Assembly (NCBI RefSeq): GCF_943193015.1
Contig: NZ_CALPCM010000009.1
Coordinates: 1-64,000, forward strand
DNA from: Hominisplanchenecus_A murintestinalis
Lineage (GTDB): Bacteria; Bacillota; Clostridia; Lachnospirales; Lachnospiraceae
Direction of reading: 5' to 3'
Length of the DNA stretch: 64,000 bases
Under the pieces are notes generated by a model. That model was not told where the DNA came from. It worked only from the letters and a program-made list of their open reading frames with translations, and did not search any database. This document shows positions 7,913-16,504 of this stretch, piece after piece (the stretch's first letter is position 1; the number at the start of each line of letters is the position of its first letter). The position numbers and the translations under genes are program-made.

Positions 7913-8446
7913 TTGAGGTATTTGGTGGTAAAGGCGCAGAAAAAGAATGAAGCAGCCTTTGTGCAGCTAATGGAGATGAATAAGCAGGGGATGTACAAAG
8001 TGGCAAAGTCTTATCTGCACCATGAAGAGGATGTAGCAGATGCTATGCAGAATACGATACTTATTTGTTATGAAAAATTGGCAACGCTGCGTGAGCCGCA
8101 GTATTTCAAAACATGGATGATACGGATTCTGATTAATGAATGTAAGGATATTCTTAGAAAGAACAGGGAACTTTGCCTGATGGATGAACTGCCCGAAGCA
8201 GAGGGAAGAGATATGGAACAGGAGAATCTGGAGTTTATGGAGCTTCTGAAATCGATGGATGAAAAGTACCGGACGCTATTGATTCTTTACTATGTGGAGG
8301 GGTTTAATACCCGGGAGATTGCAGAGCTTCTGGAGTTGAATGAGCATACTGTAAAAACGCGGCTTGTACGGGCGAGAAGGAGTTTTGCAAAGGAATATCA
8401 AGGTGAAAATATTATCGTAGGGGGCAGAACGTATGAAAGGATATAG
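7913..8446 (+). CDS. ECF (extracytoplasmic function) RNA polymerase sigma factor
   Basis: Alternative sigma factor of 177 residues with only regions 2 and 4. Region 2 includes HHEEDVADAMQNTI and FKTWMIRILIN; region 4 contains the helix-turn-helix TREIAELLELNEHTVKTRL that reads the -35 box. The start is TTG, supported by AGGAAGGGGG about ten bases upstream; no ATG fits. It overlaps the anti-sigma gene by 14 bases, the usual coupling of such pairs. The upstream promoter carries the sequence this sigma class recognises, so it is probably self-activating. It resembles SigV-type factors that respond to envelope damage, but the signal here is unknown. Confidence 0.9.
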   Translation: MRYLVVKAQKKNEAAFVQLMEMNKQGMYKVAKSYLHHEEDVADAMQNTILICYEKLATLREPQYFKTWMIRILINECKDILRKNRELCLMDELPEAEGRDMEQENLEFMELLKSMDEKYRTLLILYYVEGFNTREIAELLELNEHTVKTRLVRARRSFAKEYQGENIIVGGRTYERI

Positions 8447-9815
8447 CGAAAAAGAAATGAAACGGATTTTGAGGCAGGATTTGGTACTTCCAGAGGAAGT
8501 GAATGATAAAGTATACGGTGCGTACAGTAGCCTGAGCGGGCAGGAATACTGGCCGGCAAGAACACGTTCCTACAGGAAATGGCTTCTGGTGGGAACGGCT
8601 GCAGCTATGCTTGCAGTGACTTCTCTGGGAGTGCTTGCAGCAAACGGATTTTTTACAAAACAAACAGTAGAGCAGGAGAACAAACTTTCCTATGATTTTC
8701 AGATGAATTATGAACTGACTCCCTGTGAGGTGAAAGCAGTTCCGGGATATATCCCGGAGGGGTATACAGAGTATGGAGAGGGAAAATACGATAAGGATGG
8801 GGAGCACAAAAACGGGATTTCCATATGTGAGGTCAATGCGGCATGGCTGAATGCAGAAGCAGAGTTCCTACAGGTGGAGAATCTGAAAGATTTGGAAAAA
8901 ACTACACTGGCAAATATGGAAGCCCATGTGCTCACACTGGATTTTGATAGCAGCAGAACTCAGTATGGATTTGATAAGAGGATTTATCTGTTTAATCCGA
9001 CAGATGGCTATATCGTGGTTGTGTACGGCGGAAATGATATTCCTATGGATGAGCTGAAGAAGGTGGCAGACAATCTGGATGTAACAGTAGACGAGAGCCA
9101 GCCGCTGGAATATGTAGATAAGGAACTGAAAGCGAAAGAGGATGCAGCTAAAGAAGAGTATGAAGCACGGCAGAAAGCAGCCCGGGCAAAAGGAGCAGGC
9201 GCAGATCAGGTGGCTCAGATTGGAGAGGTATTCCAGAACAAGATTCACAGCGGCGTGGAGACGACAGTTGTGAGTGCGCGCTTGGTAGATTCTGTAGAAG
9301 GCTATGCAAAAGAGAATTTCTTTGATTATGACGGAGAGATGTCCTATTGGGTAAATGAGGACGGGACATTGAAGGCTTATGAGAGAATGACTTGCGCTCA
9401 GGAAAGTATGGAGGAAGTCTCACGGGAGACAACAGGACAGAAAATTCTTGAGGTGAAGTTTAAAGCGGAAAACCAGTCACAGAAAACGGTAGATTATTGG
9501 ATGGGCGCGGGCAGGCTGAGCCGGATGGAAGCACAGGCTGACGGTACTTACAAATATCCTGATTTCTACACAGAGGCAGTGGATCGGGATCATGGCCTGA
9601 TACAGTCAGAGGCTTCTCCGGTCTGGGTAGATAAGCCGCAGCATACCGGAGAGAACAGAAACCATTTCTTCTACCGTGATATACAGCCGGGGGAGACACT
9701 GGAATATACGGTGCTTTATGTGGTAGACGAGGATATGACAGGCAATATGTATCTGAACTTTAACAGCTTAGATGAACATGAATATGATTTCTTTGTGGAT
9801 ATAAGCGTGAAATAG
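8433..9815 (+). CDS. Membrane anti-sigma factor (DUF4179-like)
   Basis: Likely holds the upstream ECF sigma inactive at the membrane. The first 45 residues are cytoplasmic and should bind sigma. A single membrane helix follows (about 50-73, LLVGTAAAMLAVTSLGVLAA), then about 385 extracellular residues that presumably sense the signal. The outer part shows a charged, coiled-coil-prone stretch around 225-260 and two beta-rich regions, in line with DUF4179 proteins. There is no RsiV lysozyme-binding signature that I recognise. The gene starts within the sigma gene (14-base overlap) behind GTAGGGGG. Confidence 0.75.
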   Translation: MKGYSEKEMKRILRQDLVLPEEVNDKVYGAYSSLSGQEYWPARTRSYRKWLLVGTAAAMLAVTSLGVLAANGFFTKQTVEQENKLSYDFQMNYELTPCEVKAVPGYIPEGYTEYGEGKYDKDGEHKNGISICEVNAAWLNAEAEFLQVENLKDLEKTTLANMEAHVLTLDFDSSRTQYGFDKRIYLFNPTDGYIVVVYGGNDIPMDELKKVADNLDVTVDESQPLEYVDKELKAKEDAAKEEYEARQKAARAKGAGADQVAQIGEVFQNKIHSGVETTVVSARLVDSVEGYAKENFFDYDGEMSYWVNEDGTLKAYERMTCAQESMEEVSRETTGQKILEVKFKAENQSQKTVDYWMGAGRLSRMEAQADGTYKYPDFYTEAVDRDHGLIQSEASPVWVDKPQHTGENRNHFFYRDIQPGETLEYTVLYVVDEDMTGNMYLNFNSLDEHEYDFFVDISVK

Positions 9816-9832
9816 GGGAATGGAAGTAATGA

Positions 9833-9866
9833 GAAAGGCGGTCAGATGAAAGTCTGGCAGCCTTTC
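9833..9866 (+). other. Hairpin without T-tract after the anti-sigma gene
   Basis: GAAAGGC/GCCTTTC with an inner TCAGA/TCTGG helix, followed by GGTAG. It is the first of three consecutive hairpins in 9833-9974. Confidence 0.4.
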
Positions 9867-9877
9867 GGTAGTCAAAT

Positions 9878-9907
9878 CAGAAAAAGCCGCTCAAAAATGG
9901 GCGGCTT
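9878..9907 (-). terminator. Minus-strand terminator for the two-component/ABC operon
   Basis: Read on the minus strand, AAGCCGC and GCGGCTT form a stem followed by T5. It lies about 300 bp downstream of the histidine kinase gene that ends at 10214. Confidence 0.55.
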
Positions 9908-9927
9908 CCATTATGCAGAAAATGAAA
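9897..9927. repeat. 31-bp dispersed repeat, copy 1
   Basis: Begins ATGGGCGGCTTCCATTATGC and matches 17529-17559 at 29 of 31 positions. Both copies overlap the arm of a GC-rich hairpin that acts as a terminator on the minus strand. Confidence 0.7.
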
Positions 9928-9980
9928 GGGGCTGTTGCAAAAGTAGATGAATAATCTACTGGAGCAGCAGCTCCATTTTT
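9928..9980 (+). terminator. Two-level hairpin terminator, copy A
   Basis: The outer 11-bp helix pairs GGGGCTGTTGC (9928-9938) with GCAGCAGCTCC (9964-9974). It encloses the hairpin GTAGAT-GAATA-ATCTAC and ends in ATTTTTAT. The same architecture with related outer arms occurs at 32502. It ends the sigma/anti-sigma operon. Confidence 0.65.
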
Positions 9981-10076
9981 ATACCCCAAAAACAGAAAAC
10001 GGGCTCCGAAGAGTCCGCAATCTATAGTATAATTAATTATGGGTTAAACCAGATAGGGATAAAAATAGATATGTAC

Positions 10077-10104
10077 TGGCAGGAGCATAGATTTTCTCCT
10101 GCCA
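10077..10104 (-). terminator. Inverted repeat downstream of the kinase gene
   Basis: TGGCAGGAG/CTCCTGCCA, a perfect nine-base stem. On the minus strand a TATTTTTAT stretch follows about ten bases later, so terminator function is only plausible. The rest of 9981-10113 shows no gene. Confidence 0.35.
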
Positions 10105-10113
10105 CGCCTATAT

Positions 10114-10254
10114 TCAGGCGGTTTGACGTGTGGTACGCTGCATATATTCCTGTTCCATTTCCCGCATTTCCTCGTCCGTTGGGATGTCCACAATCCCGAC
10201 ATAGGAATAGCATTTACGCTCTTGCGAAAACTGTGGTGACAGTGATGATGTCAT
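10114..10254 (-). pseudogene. Short frame overlapping the kinase 3' end, likely mobile-element remnant
   Basis: A 46-codon frame on the minus strand overlaps the last 41 bases of the kinase gene in another frame and continues to 10114. Its second half (VGIVDIPTDEEMREMEQEYM, then QRTTRQTA) is a well-formed acidic helix and looks like the end of a real protein. No ribosome site is visible. I take it as the 3' remnant of a gene from the element that carried the neighbouring cargo. I do not recognise the family. Confidence 0.3.
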
Positions 10255-11437
10255 CGTCGATCTTCGCAAAAATTTCGCCATTCATCTTGCGCATGAGCTG
10301 TCTGCAAATGTAAAGCCCCAGCCCGTTGCCGCCAATGTTTCCCGCATTTGCTCCGCGCCAAAAGCTCTCGAAAATATGTGGCAAATCGTCCTTCTCAAGC
10401 GTACAACCGCCATTCATGATTGCAATTTGGACGCATTCGTCGTCTTTGGGGAAAATCAATTCCACACGTCTGCCATCGCCGTATTTGAGGGCATTTTCAA
10501 TAATGTTTTGCATCACTTCAACGCTCCTGCTCAAATCCCCCGATAGCAGACAGTTTTTATATTTTCCAATAATAAAATCTGTTTTGATAAGCGCCAGTTT
10601 TTCCCTGTAATATCCCGCGATTTTTTCAACAAGTTCCGAAAGATAAAACTCGCCCATGTTCACTTCAAGGCTGAAGAAATCTTCTCTTGAAGCCGTTATA
10701 ATCTGTGAAACATAGCCCTCGATCTCGTCCGCTTTTTCGTTGATGTTTTCAGCGATTTTGTGCTGCTTTTCCGCGTCCAAATACAAATTTTTCGACAGTG
10801 CTGCCGAGTACAATTTTATAGCGGAAAGCGGCGTTTTAATATCGTGCGAGAGCGATAGCAGCAGTGTTTTCTTTTCTTTCTGCATTTCCAGTTCGCGCTG
10901 CTTTTGCTGTTCTATATTTTCACGGAGAATATCGATCCCCCAAAGAAATTTTCCGAAAAAACGGTTTTTCGTTTCCTTTATCGGCGCGGCGAGATTACCC
11001 TTTGAAAGCTCGTAAGGGATACCGCTCAGACGTTCAAAGGGCATAAGAATTGCGAATTTTATATAAAGTAAAACCGTTATGATTAAAATCGCCATAACAA
11101 CGAGAACGGCATTTACAATTCCTGTAAGCTGCGTTTTTTCGGAGTAGCTGTTTGTATTGTAATCAAAACGATAAAGTTCTCCGTTTATTTCACAGATAAC
11201 ATAGTCGCTGTCCGTGCTGTAAAATTTTTCTCCGTATCGCTCAATATTTGTTACATACTCACATTCGGAAATGTAGGCAGAACCATTTGCTTCTATTTCA
11301 CGGGCAAGACGGCTTATCTCCACCCGATATTGCCTGCTCCCATCGGTTTTGTCGGCAGCAAGAATCATATTCACGACAGCAAACAATAGGATTATAGCAA
11401 CTGTAACTGCCGAAAAAAATCTGTTAAACGCTTTCAT
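10214..11437 (-). CDS. Sensor histidine kinase
   Basis: Membrane sensor of 407 residues, partner of the regulator at 11424. A first membrane helix (about 8-28), an extracellular loop of about 80 residues and a second helix (about 106-128) precede the H-box LSLSHDIKTPLSAI with the phosphorylated His. The ATP-binding domain follows, with NIIENALKYGDG (N box) and GGNGLGLYICRQLM (G2 box). The loop is longer than in BceS-type kinases, so it may sense its ligand directly. The gene overlaps the regulator by 14 bases. Cognate transporter genes lie upstream on the same strand. Confidence 0.9.
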   Translation of the reverse strand: MKAFNRFFSAVTVAIILLFAVVNMILAADKTDGSRQYRVEISRLAREIEANGSAYISECEYVTNIERYGEKFYSTDSDYVICEINGELYRFDYNTNSYSEKTQLTGIVNAVLVVMAILIITVLLYIKFAILMPFERLSGIPYELSKGNLAAPIKETKNRFFGKFLWGIDILRENIEQQKQRELEMQKEKKTLLLSLSHDIKTPLSAIKLYSAALSKNLYLDAEKQHKIAENINEKADEIEGYVSQIITASREDFFSLEVNMGEFYLSELVEKIAGYYREKLALIKTDFIIGKYKNCLLSGDLSRSVEVMQNIIENALKYGDGRRVELIFPKDDECVQIAIMNGGCTLEKDDLPHIFESFWRGANAGNIGGNGLGLYICRQLMRKMNGEIFAKIDDDIITVTTVFARA

Positions 11438-12089
11438 ATTTATAACCCACCCCCCATACAGTCACTATTTTTTTAGGATTTTTAGGGGCGTCCTCTATTT
11501 TCTGCCGCAGCCATTTTATGTGTACCGTCAGTGTCTGTTGTTCTGAAAAGCTGTCGCTGCCCCAGACCTGTTCAAAAATGTATTCCTTGCTCAAAGCCCT
11601 GCCCTTATTCTCCATCAAAAGCAGGAGCAGCTCAAATTCCTTCGCGGTCATTTCGAGTTCTTTTTCGTTTTTGTAAACGGCACGGCTCGCCTTATTTATG
11701 CGTATATTGCCGTCAGTAATTTCGTCAAGAGCGTATCGTCGCTTAAAAATCCCGCTTATTTTTGCGAGCATAATATCAATATCATATGGCTTTTCTATAT
11801 AATCGTCTGCGCCGAGATTCAGTCCGTTCAGCTTGTCATCCTTTTCCGTTTTCGCACTTACAATCAATACGGGCGTGTTGCTCGACCTGCGAATTTTTTC
11901 CAGAACATAAAATCCGTCCTTATCGGGCAGCATGATGTCAAGCACGACAAGCCTTGCGCCGTATCTTTCGTACAGCAGCAAGGCTTTTTCGGCTGTTTGA
12001 ACCGCCGATACCGTATAATTTTCCGCACGGAGAAAATCACACAGCAGGTCGGCAAGCTCCTTGTTGTCCTCAACAATGAGAATATCCAT
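11424..12089 (-). CDS. OmpR-family response regulator
   Basis: DNA-binding regulator of 221 residues. The receiver domain (1-115) has the acidic pair near the start, the phospho-acceptor Asp in VVLDIMLPDKDG and the Lys in IEKPYDIDI. The winged-helix effector (about 125-218) ends with the typical VWGVGYKYE. It is phosphorylated by the adjoining kinase and most likely activates the ABC exporter, whose promoter has two TTTAA-type half sites 11 bp apart (see 15285). Base and codon use differ from the flanking chromosomal genes, in keeping with transfer. Confidence 0.92.
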   Translation of the reverse strand: MDILIVEDNKELADLLCDFLRAENYTVSAVQTAEKALLLYERYGARLVVLDIMLPDKDGFYVLEKIRRSSNTPVLIVSAKTEKDDKLNGLNLGADDYIEKPYDIDIMLAKISGIFKRRYALDEITDGNIRINKASRAVYKNEKELEMTAKEFELLLLLMENKGRALSKEYIFEQVWGSDSFSEQQTLTVHIKWLRQKIEDAPKNPKKIVTVWGVGYKYESV

Positions 12090-12090
12090 A

Positions 12091-12849
12091 TTACCACCCT
12101 AATTCCAGAAGCCAGTTATTCAATGCGCGCTCCCGTTCTCTTATCTGCGTGGAACAGTCGCTTAAGTCGTACTCTCCCTTTATGTTTCCGTCAACAATGT
12201 ACATGACCCTTGTACATTTTGCCGCGACCTTAACATCGTGAGTAACGAGCATGATTGTTGTTCCCTCAGAATTTAATTTTACAAGCTCTTCCATTACCTC
12301 GTCGGAGGAAGCGCGGTTCAAAGCCCCTGTCGGCTCGTCGGCAAAAATCATTTTCGGGTCGTTTATCATACTGCGGCAGATACATGCCCGCTGAAGCTGA
12401 CCGCCCGAAACCTCGTTGATGTCGTTGTCGGCAATGTCGATAATGCCGAGTCTGCGCATGAAATCCTGGCCGCGCCGCGCCGTTTCCCTGCGGGGTTCAC
12501 GCTGTTTTTTGGATTGCGTTGCAGGAAGTATGATATTATCCAATATGGTGAGGTTTTTCAGCATATACATTTGCTGAAAGATAAAACCCATTTCGTCAAG
12601 GCGCAGGTCTGCAAGTTCTTTTTCTCCTATCCCTGCGATATTTTTCCCACAGAAACTCACTTCTCCTGCGGTAAAATTATCCATGCCCGAAACTGCGTAC
12701 AGCAGCGTGGATTTTCCAGAGCCTGACGGACCCATAACGGCGACCATTTCTCCCTCGCCAATCGTGAAATTTACGTTTTTCAATACGTTGTTCTGCCGCT
12801 TGTTTACGATATACGTTTTGCAGAGGTCTTTTACTTCGAGAATATTCAT
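12091..12849 (-). CDS. ABC transporter ATP-binding protein (MacB/LolD type)
   Basis: ATPase subunit of 252 residues. The Walker A is GPSGSGKSTLL (about 40-50), the signature is VSGGQLQRA and the Walker B is MIFADEPTGALN, followed by the H-loop VTHD. Its form is that of the MacB/LolD/FtsE group, which pairs with FtsX-like permeases and usually drives peptide or antibiotic release from the membrane rather than import. The partner permease lies 18 bp upstream on the same strand and the two-component genes follow immediately. Substrate unknown. Confidence 0.92.
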   Translation of the reverse strand: MNILEVKDLCKTYIVNKRQNNVLKNVNFTIGEGEMVAVMGPSGSGKSTLLYAVSGMDNFTAGEVSFCGKNIAGIGEKELADLRLDEMGFIFQQMYMLKNLTILDNIILPATQSKKQREPRRETARRGQDFMRRLGIIDIADNDINEVSGGQLQRACICRSMINDPKMIFADEPTGALNRASSDEVMEELVKLNSEGTTIMLVTHDVKVAAKCTRVMYIVDGNIKGEYDLSDCSTQIRERERALNNWLLELGW

Positions 12850-12867
12850 AATTGATTCTTCCTTTCA

Positions 12868-15255
12868 TTATTTAATGCTTGCCGTATCGGAGGATTTGAT
12901 TTTTCTTGTGTATAGAGAGGTCAAAAACGCGCTTACGGCTGTGGCGGTAAGGACGATAACGGGGAATACTGCGTATATCTCCACAGGGTTTTGCATATAT
13001 TCTACGCCCATTTCAAGCCCCATCGTCCCGAAAATAGGGTCGAAGAAAAGCTTTGTAAGGGGCATACCCAAAAACTCCGCAAGAAGTACAGCCGCCGCTG
13101 CCGCAATGAAAAATTTTAACGTGTACTGTCCGTATATTTTGGCGTTCCTAATGCCGATGGCTTTCAAAAGGGCGATCTCCGCCTGCTCCTTTGCGATAAA
13201 GGAACGCTCCATAAGCACGGTTATAAGTGCGGCTAAAATTACCGTAAGGACGGCGGACATTTTTTTAACCGCGTCTATGGCGTCGCCGACTCCGGTGTTG
13301 TCCTTTACGGTTTCGCCCGCTGTTTTAACGCTTGAAAACTTAGGATAAAGCTCCTTGATCTTTTCAATTCTGCTTAATACTTCCTTATCGTCGGGGCCGT
13401 CGGTAAATTTTATCTGTGTACCGGGGGAGCCGCTTGCTGCGATATAGTTGATATCGCAGTCGGTATGAACCCTTACGGATATGCCCTGATTGACCATTGA
13501 CTGATACAGAGCGGTTATGATGAACTCCGCCGTTTCACCTGTTGGGTAGGACAAGGTAACGGTATCGCCTATTTCCGCCTTAAGCTGTTTTGCCAAAAGG
13601 GTCGTCACTGCAATTTCGCCGCTGTTTTGGGGAGGAGTACCCTCTAAATATTCGTACATATCCATTGTTGTTCCCGTACCCTGAAGTATAGCTGTCTTGC
13701 TTTCATATTCGCCGTATCTTATCATCGTATAAATATAATATTCCGTCATACATTCCGCGGGCATACCGTTTTCCGCAAGGGTCTGCTCCATGTCCTCAAG
13801 ATATTTTTCAACCCTTTCATGTCCGTCCTCAGCCATAAATTTCATAGCTTCGTCGCCAATGTCCGTAACGGCGTGGCAGTCCGCCATCCCAAAATATTTC
13901 AGCAGCTTTCCGCTTTTAAGAGATGCCGTGACATTGGAAAGCATGATCAGCAGCGACATACACAGAAAAAACGTAAAGGTAATGACAGCGTAGCGTTTGG
14001 GACTGCTTACAATATCGTTTGCGGCAAGGAAAGCCGTCGTGCCAAGCCGCGATCTTCCAAGGCTCATAACGCTCTTTTTGCGGAAGCGTTCCCCCGTCTG
14101 CCCGTTTCTTACAGCATCGATCGGGGACATTTTACTCACCCTACCCGTGCAGCCGAGACAGAACAGGAGAATGACAGCCGCTACCAGAACCGCGCAGCCG
14201 ATATTGACAAAAGCGTTACTGCCGCTGTCTATTATAATAAACTCCGTGGAACGATTGATAAGCATTTTCCCAAACGGGTAGCTAAGTATCAGGCCGAGTG
14301 CTGCGCCGACAATGGAAATAGCGGCGTATTTTGTAAGGTACAGTCCCCGAATTTTTATGTTGCGTATGCCCATTGCTTTCATAACGCCTATCTCGCGGAA
14401 CTCCTCGGAGATGGTAAAGGCTATGGTGAACCGCAGCACCGCAAAGGATATGATTATGAGAATAAGGCTTATTGCAAGGATAAAACTCATGATTATCATA
14501 TCAAAAATATAGGCTTGATCCACCATCTCCGCATCGCCCGAAAAGGTAAAGCCATCGGATAGATCCGCGATCTGGGACAGGGTTCTGTCAAGGTCGGCGG
14601 TGTGTATGTATAAGAATTTTCCGCCATACGTATTTTTTATCGTCTCATCGGACATATATTCGTCAAAGTCCTCGCCGTTCAGGATAAACCTTTTAATGCC
14701 CATCAATTCCGTGCCGCAGACAGCGTCCCTGAAACTACCCGCAAAGGTAAATTCGCGGCTTACGCCCTCTATTTCGACAGTAATTTTGTCGCCTACCTTA
14801 AGTCCCATGTTTTTCTCTATGAAACGGGTAGCGTAAATTTCCCCTTTCGGCACGCTTTTAAGAATACTTTCGTCGTCCAGAAAATAATTTATCCCCATAT
14901 CTCTGTCGCTCTGTAATACTAATTTCTGACTGAGGTTGGAAGCGTTAAGCGGTTCGCCGACTCGCGTAATATTGGACTGGGACATCGAGACAAACTCCTC
15001 GATACGGAACTCGTCTATCGCAGAGGCGTTTTCAAGTGTCCCGCAAATATCCTGGTCGGAGGATTTGTTTTCGCTAAATGCGAAATAATCGGGCACGTCC
15101 GCCATTTCAAAATAGCTGTCCAGCGCAGTCGTCACGGTGATGATGTTACTCACGCCGGAGGACATGAACATCGACGCGAGTATAATAAATACTAGTAGTA
15201 TCACGTTCATCGCCCTTTTGCGCTTAAGGTCTTTTTTCAGTATTTGTAAATACAT
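12868..15255 (-). CDS. FtsX-like ABC transporter permease
   Basis: Membrane subunit of 795 residues. One N-terminal helix (about 15-38) is followed by a large extracellular domain, a three-helix FtsX core near 245-385, another helix with a second extracellular domain, and a final three-helix FtsX core. This is the duplicated FtsX layout seen in exporters for antimicrobial peptides and lipid-targeting compounds. I start at 15255 because AAAGGAG lies about ten bases upstream; the frame is open 35 codons further. It is cotranscribed with the ATPase and the kinase/regulator genes, which together form a likely peptide-sensing and detoxification module. Confidence 0.88.
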   Translation of the reverse strand: MYLQILKKDLKRKRAMNVILLVFIILASMFMSSGVSNIITVTTALDSYFEMADVPDYFAFSENKSSDQDICGTLENASAIDEFRIEEFVSMSQSNITRVGEPLNASNLSQKLVLQSDRDMGINYFLDDESILKSVPKGEIYATRFIEKNMGLKVGDKITVEIEGVSREFTFAGSFRDAVCGTELMGIKRFILNGEDFDEYMSDETIKNTYGGKFLYIHTADLDRTLSQIADLSDGFTFSGDAEMVDQAYIFDMIIMSFILAISLILIIISFAVLRFTIAFTISEEFREIGVMKAMGIRNIKIRGLYLTKYAAISIVGAALGLILSYPFGKMLINRSTEFIIIDSGSNAFVNIGCAVLVAAVILLFCLGCTGRVSKMSPIDAVRNGQTGERFRKKSVMSLGRSRLGTTAFLAANDIVSSPKRYAVITFTFFLCMSLLIMLSNVTASLKSGKLLKYFGMADCHAVTDIGDEAMKFMAEDGHERVEKYLEDMEQTLAENGMPAECMTEYYIYTMIRYGEYESKTAILQGTGTTMDMYEYLEGTPPQNSGEIAVTTLLAKQLKAEIGDTVTLSYPTGETAEFIITALYQSMVNQGISVRVHTDCDINYIAASGSPGTQIKFTDGPDDKEVLSRIEKIKELYPKFSSVKTAGETVKDNTGVGDAIDAVKKMSAVLTVILAALITVLMERSFIAKEQAEIALLKAIGIRNAKIYGQYTLKFFIAAAAAVLLAEFLGMPLTKLFFDPIFGTMGLEMGVEYMQNPVEIYAVFPVIVLTATAVSAFLTSLYTRKIKSSDTASIK

Positions 15256-15284
15256 TTCCGTTGCTCCTTTCGCTTTGTGATTCG

Positions 15285-15318
15285 ATTGTAGCATAGAAGT
15301 TATTAAATAATCCTTAAA
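15285..15318 (-). promoter_or_regulatory. Promoter of the ABC/two-component operon with a regulator site
   Basis: On the minus strand, TTTAAG and TTTAAT lie exactly 11 bp apart and are followed 11 bp later by TACAAT, with no good -35 box. Direct half sites one turn apart in place of a -35 are a hallmark of OmpR-family activation. Confidence 0.45.
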
Positions 15319-15380
15319 TCGGTTTGCGGCAATCAAATTATGCGTGATGATGAAAATCATTTACCCATTACCAATGTTTA

Positions 15381-15863
15381 TTAGCCTAATTTCTCCGCAT
15401 ATTTTTCTCCCCGCCCTATGCCAGCAAATAATTTTACATAAAGACGGAAAAGCAAATCTATTTCGTCCTTGTTGAAATCTGTAAATAGCAACTTCAAAAA
15501 CTGTGAATGGCGTTCTCCTATTTCTTCGGCATATTGACCTACTTTATCGGTTAGCTCAATACGGACAGAATTATTTCCCTCTAATAGCAAACGGACAAAT
15601 CCTTTCTTTTCAAGAGTTAAAGCTAATTTTTTTATATTCTGTCTGGAACAGCCCATAAGATTTCCGATATTTGTTAATGTTCGTGGCTCTGGGCAGCAAG
15701 CTGTTATTGCAGGTAATAACCATTGCTTTAGGGATATTTCCGTTTGAAGTTTTTCACCCGCTGTCTGCATGCAATTTTGTAGTATAAAGATACATGAAAA
15801 TATCGCTTGTACTCTGTGTTCGGTATTACAGTCATATTCTTCAAAGAGTTCGTCCATTTTCAT
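15381..15863 (-). CDS. MarR-family transcriptional regulator
   Basis: Winged-helix regulator of 160 residues. The helix-turn-helix lies in TLTNIGNLMGCSRQNIKKLA (about 81-100), followed by the beta wing KKGFVRLLLEGNNSVRIEL. Flanking helices form the dimer region. MarR proteins commonly repress an adjacent efflux gene and themselves. The promoter upstream (15907-15935) contains an AGTAA-N4-TTACT palindrome between its -35 and -10 boxes, suggesting autorepression. It sits just upstream of the ABC operon, which has its own promoter, and may add a second layer of control there (inference). Confidence 0.8.
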   Translation of the reverse strand: MKMDELFEEYDCNTEHRVQAIFSCIFILQNCMQTAGEKLQTEISLKQWLLPAITACCPEPRTLTNIGNLMGCSRQNIKKLALTLEKKGFVRLLLEGNNSVRIELTDKVGQYAEEIGERHSQFLKLLFTDFNKDEIDLLFRLYVKLFAGIGRGEKYAEKLG

Positions 15864-15906
15864 CTATTTTTCCTTCGTATTTAGTAGTAACAAGTTCCTG
15901 CCGAAT

Positions 15907-15935
15907 AGCATAGTAACTCATTACTGCCATGTCAA
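15907..15935 (-). promoter_or_regulatory. MarR gene promoter with overlapping palindrome
   Basis: On the minus strand TTGACA, a 17-bp spacer and TATGCT. The palindrome AGTAA-CTCA-TTACT (15912-15925) occupies the spacer and is a natural repressor site. Confidence 0.6.
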
Positions 15936-15980
15936 TATATTCTGAAAAAAATCACTATTAAATTCAGATGCTTCCCGAAA

Positions 15981-16011
15981 GAAAAGCGACAGAGCTTTTC
16001 CCCTCTGTCGC
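15981..16011 (-). terminator. Terminator of the TnpV gene
   Basis: Perfect nine-base stem GCGACAGAG/CTCTGTCGC, followed on the minus strand by TTTTCTTT. Confidence 0.7.
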
Positions 16012-16019
16012 CTTGCTGT

Positions 16020-16394
16020 CTATGTGTAAATAATTTCATCATATACAATCTCCCTAGCACACGCCCTTATGTTATTCATTCTTCCTGTCCATTCTAAGGC
16101 GTTTTCTGCCTTTAGCTGTTCTGTGATACCCTGTGCCTGTTTCATGCCCTCTATGAGCCTTTCAAAGTGTTCCTGCGCCTGCCTGTCAATGTCGGCAAGA
16201 TAAGCGCCCTGCCTGCCGATTGTAAGAAGATTGGTATATGTAACCTTTCGGTACTGCTTCAGATAATCCAAATGCCGCTGTCCCCATATGCCTATGGGCT
16301 GTTCTTCTTTGGCGGGTACAGTCAAACACGGTATTAAATAATCGCCTTTCCTTTCGTATCTGCCGCCCAGTTCCTCAAATAATGATTTTGTCAT
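16020..16394 (-). CDS. TnpV-like transposon-encoded protein
   Basis: Protein of 124 residues resembling TnpV proteins of Tn4451-type and related clostridial integrative elements. Recognisable parts are the LFEELGGRYERKGDYLIPCL opening and GIWGQRHLDYLKQYRKVTY. Its biochemical role is not established; it is carried as an accessory gene next to element cargo. The start follows GGAGGAAATAG, and its own terminator lies just downstream. No recombinase gene remains nearby, so the host element appears to be a remnant. Confidence 0.8.
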   Translation of the reverse strand: MTKSLFEELGGRYERKGDYLIPCLTVPAKEEQPIGIWGQRHLDYLKQYRKVTYTNLLTIGRQGAYLADIDRQAQEHFERLIEGMKQAQGITEQLKAENALEWTGRMNNIRACAREIVYDEIIYT

Positions 16395-16504
16395 TTTCTA
16401 TTTCCTCCAAATAAGATATTCACTCCACATTATGGTGTCTGTTGTCTTAAACACAATTTTTAGTTTTCTCCTTATCTGGTTTCACTCATAAATGAGCATA
16501 TTAA

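Noticed and set aside
12683..14836. Long plus-strand frames opposite the ABC genes
   Set aside because: They are antisense to strongly supported ATPase and permease genes and lack family motifs.
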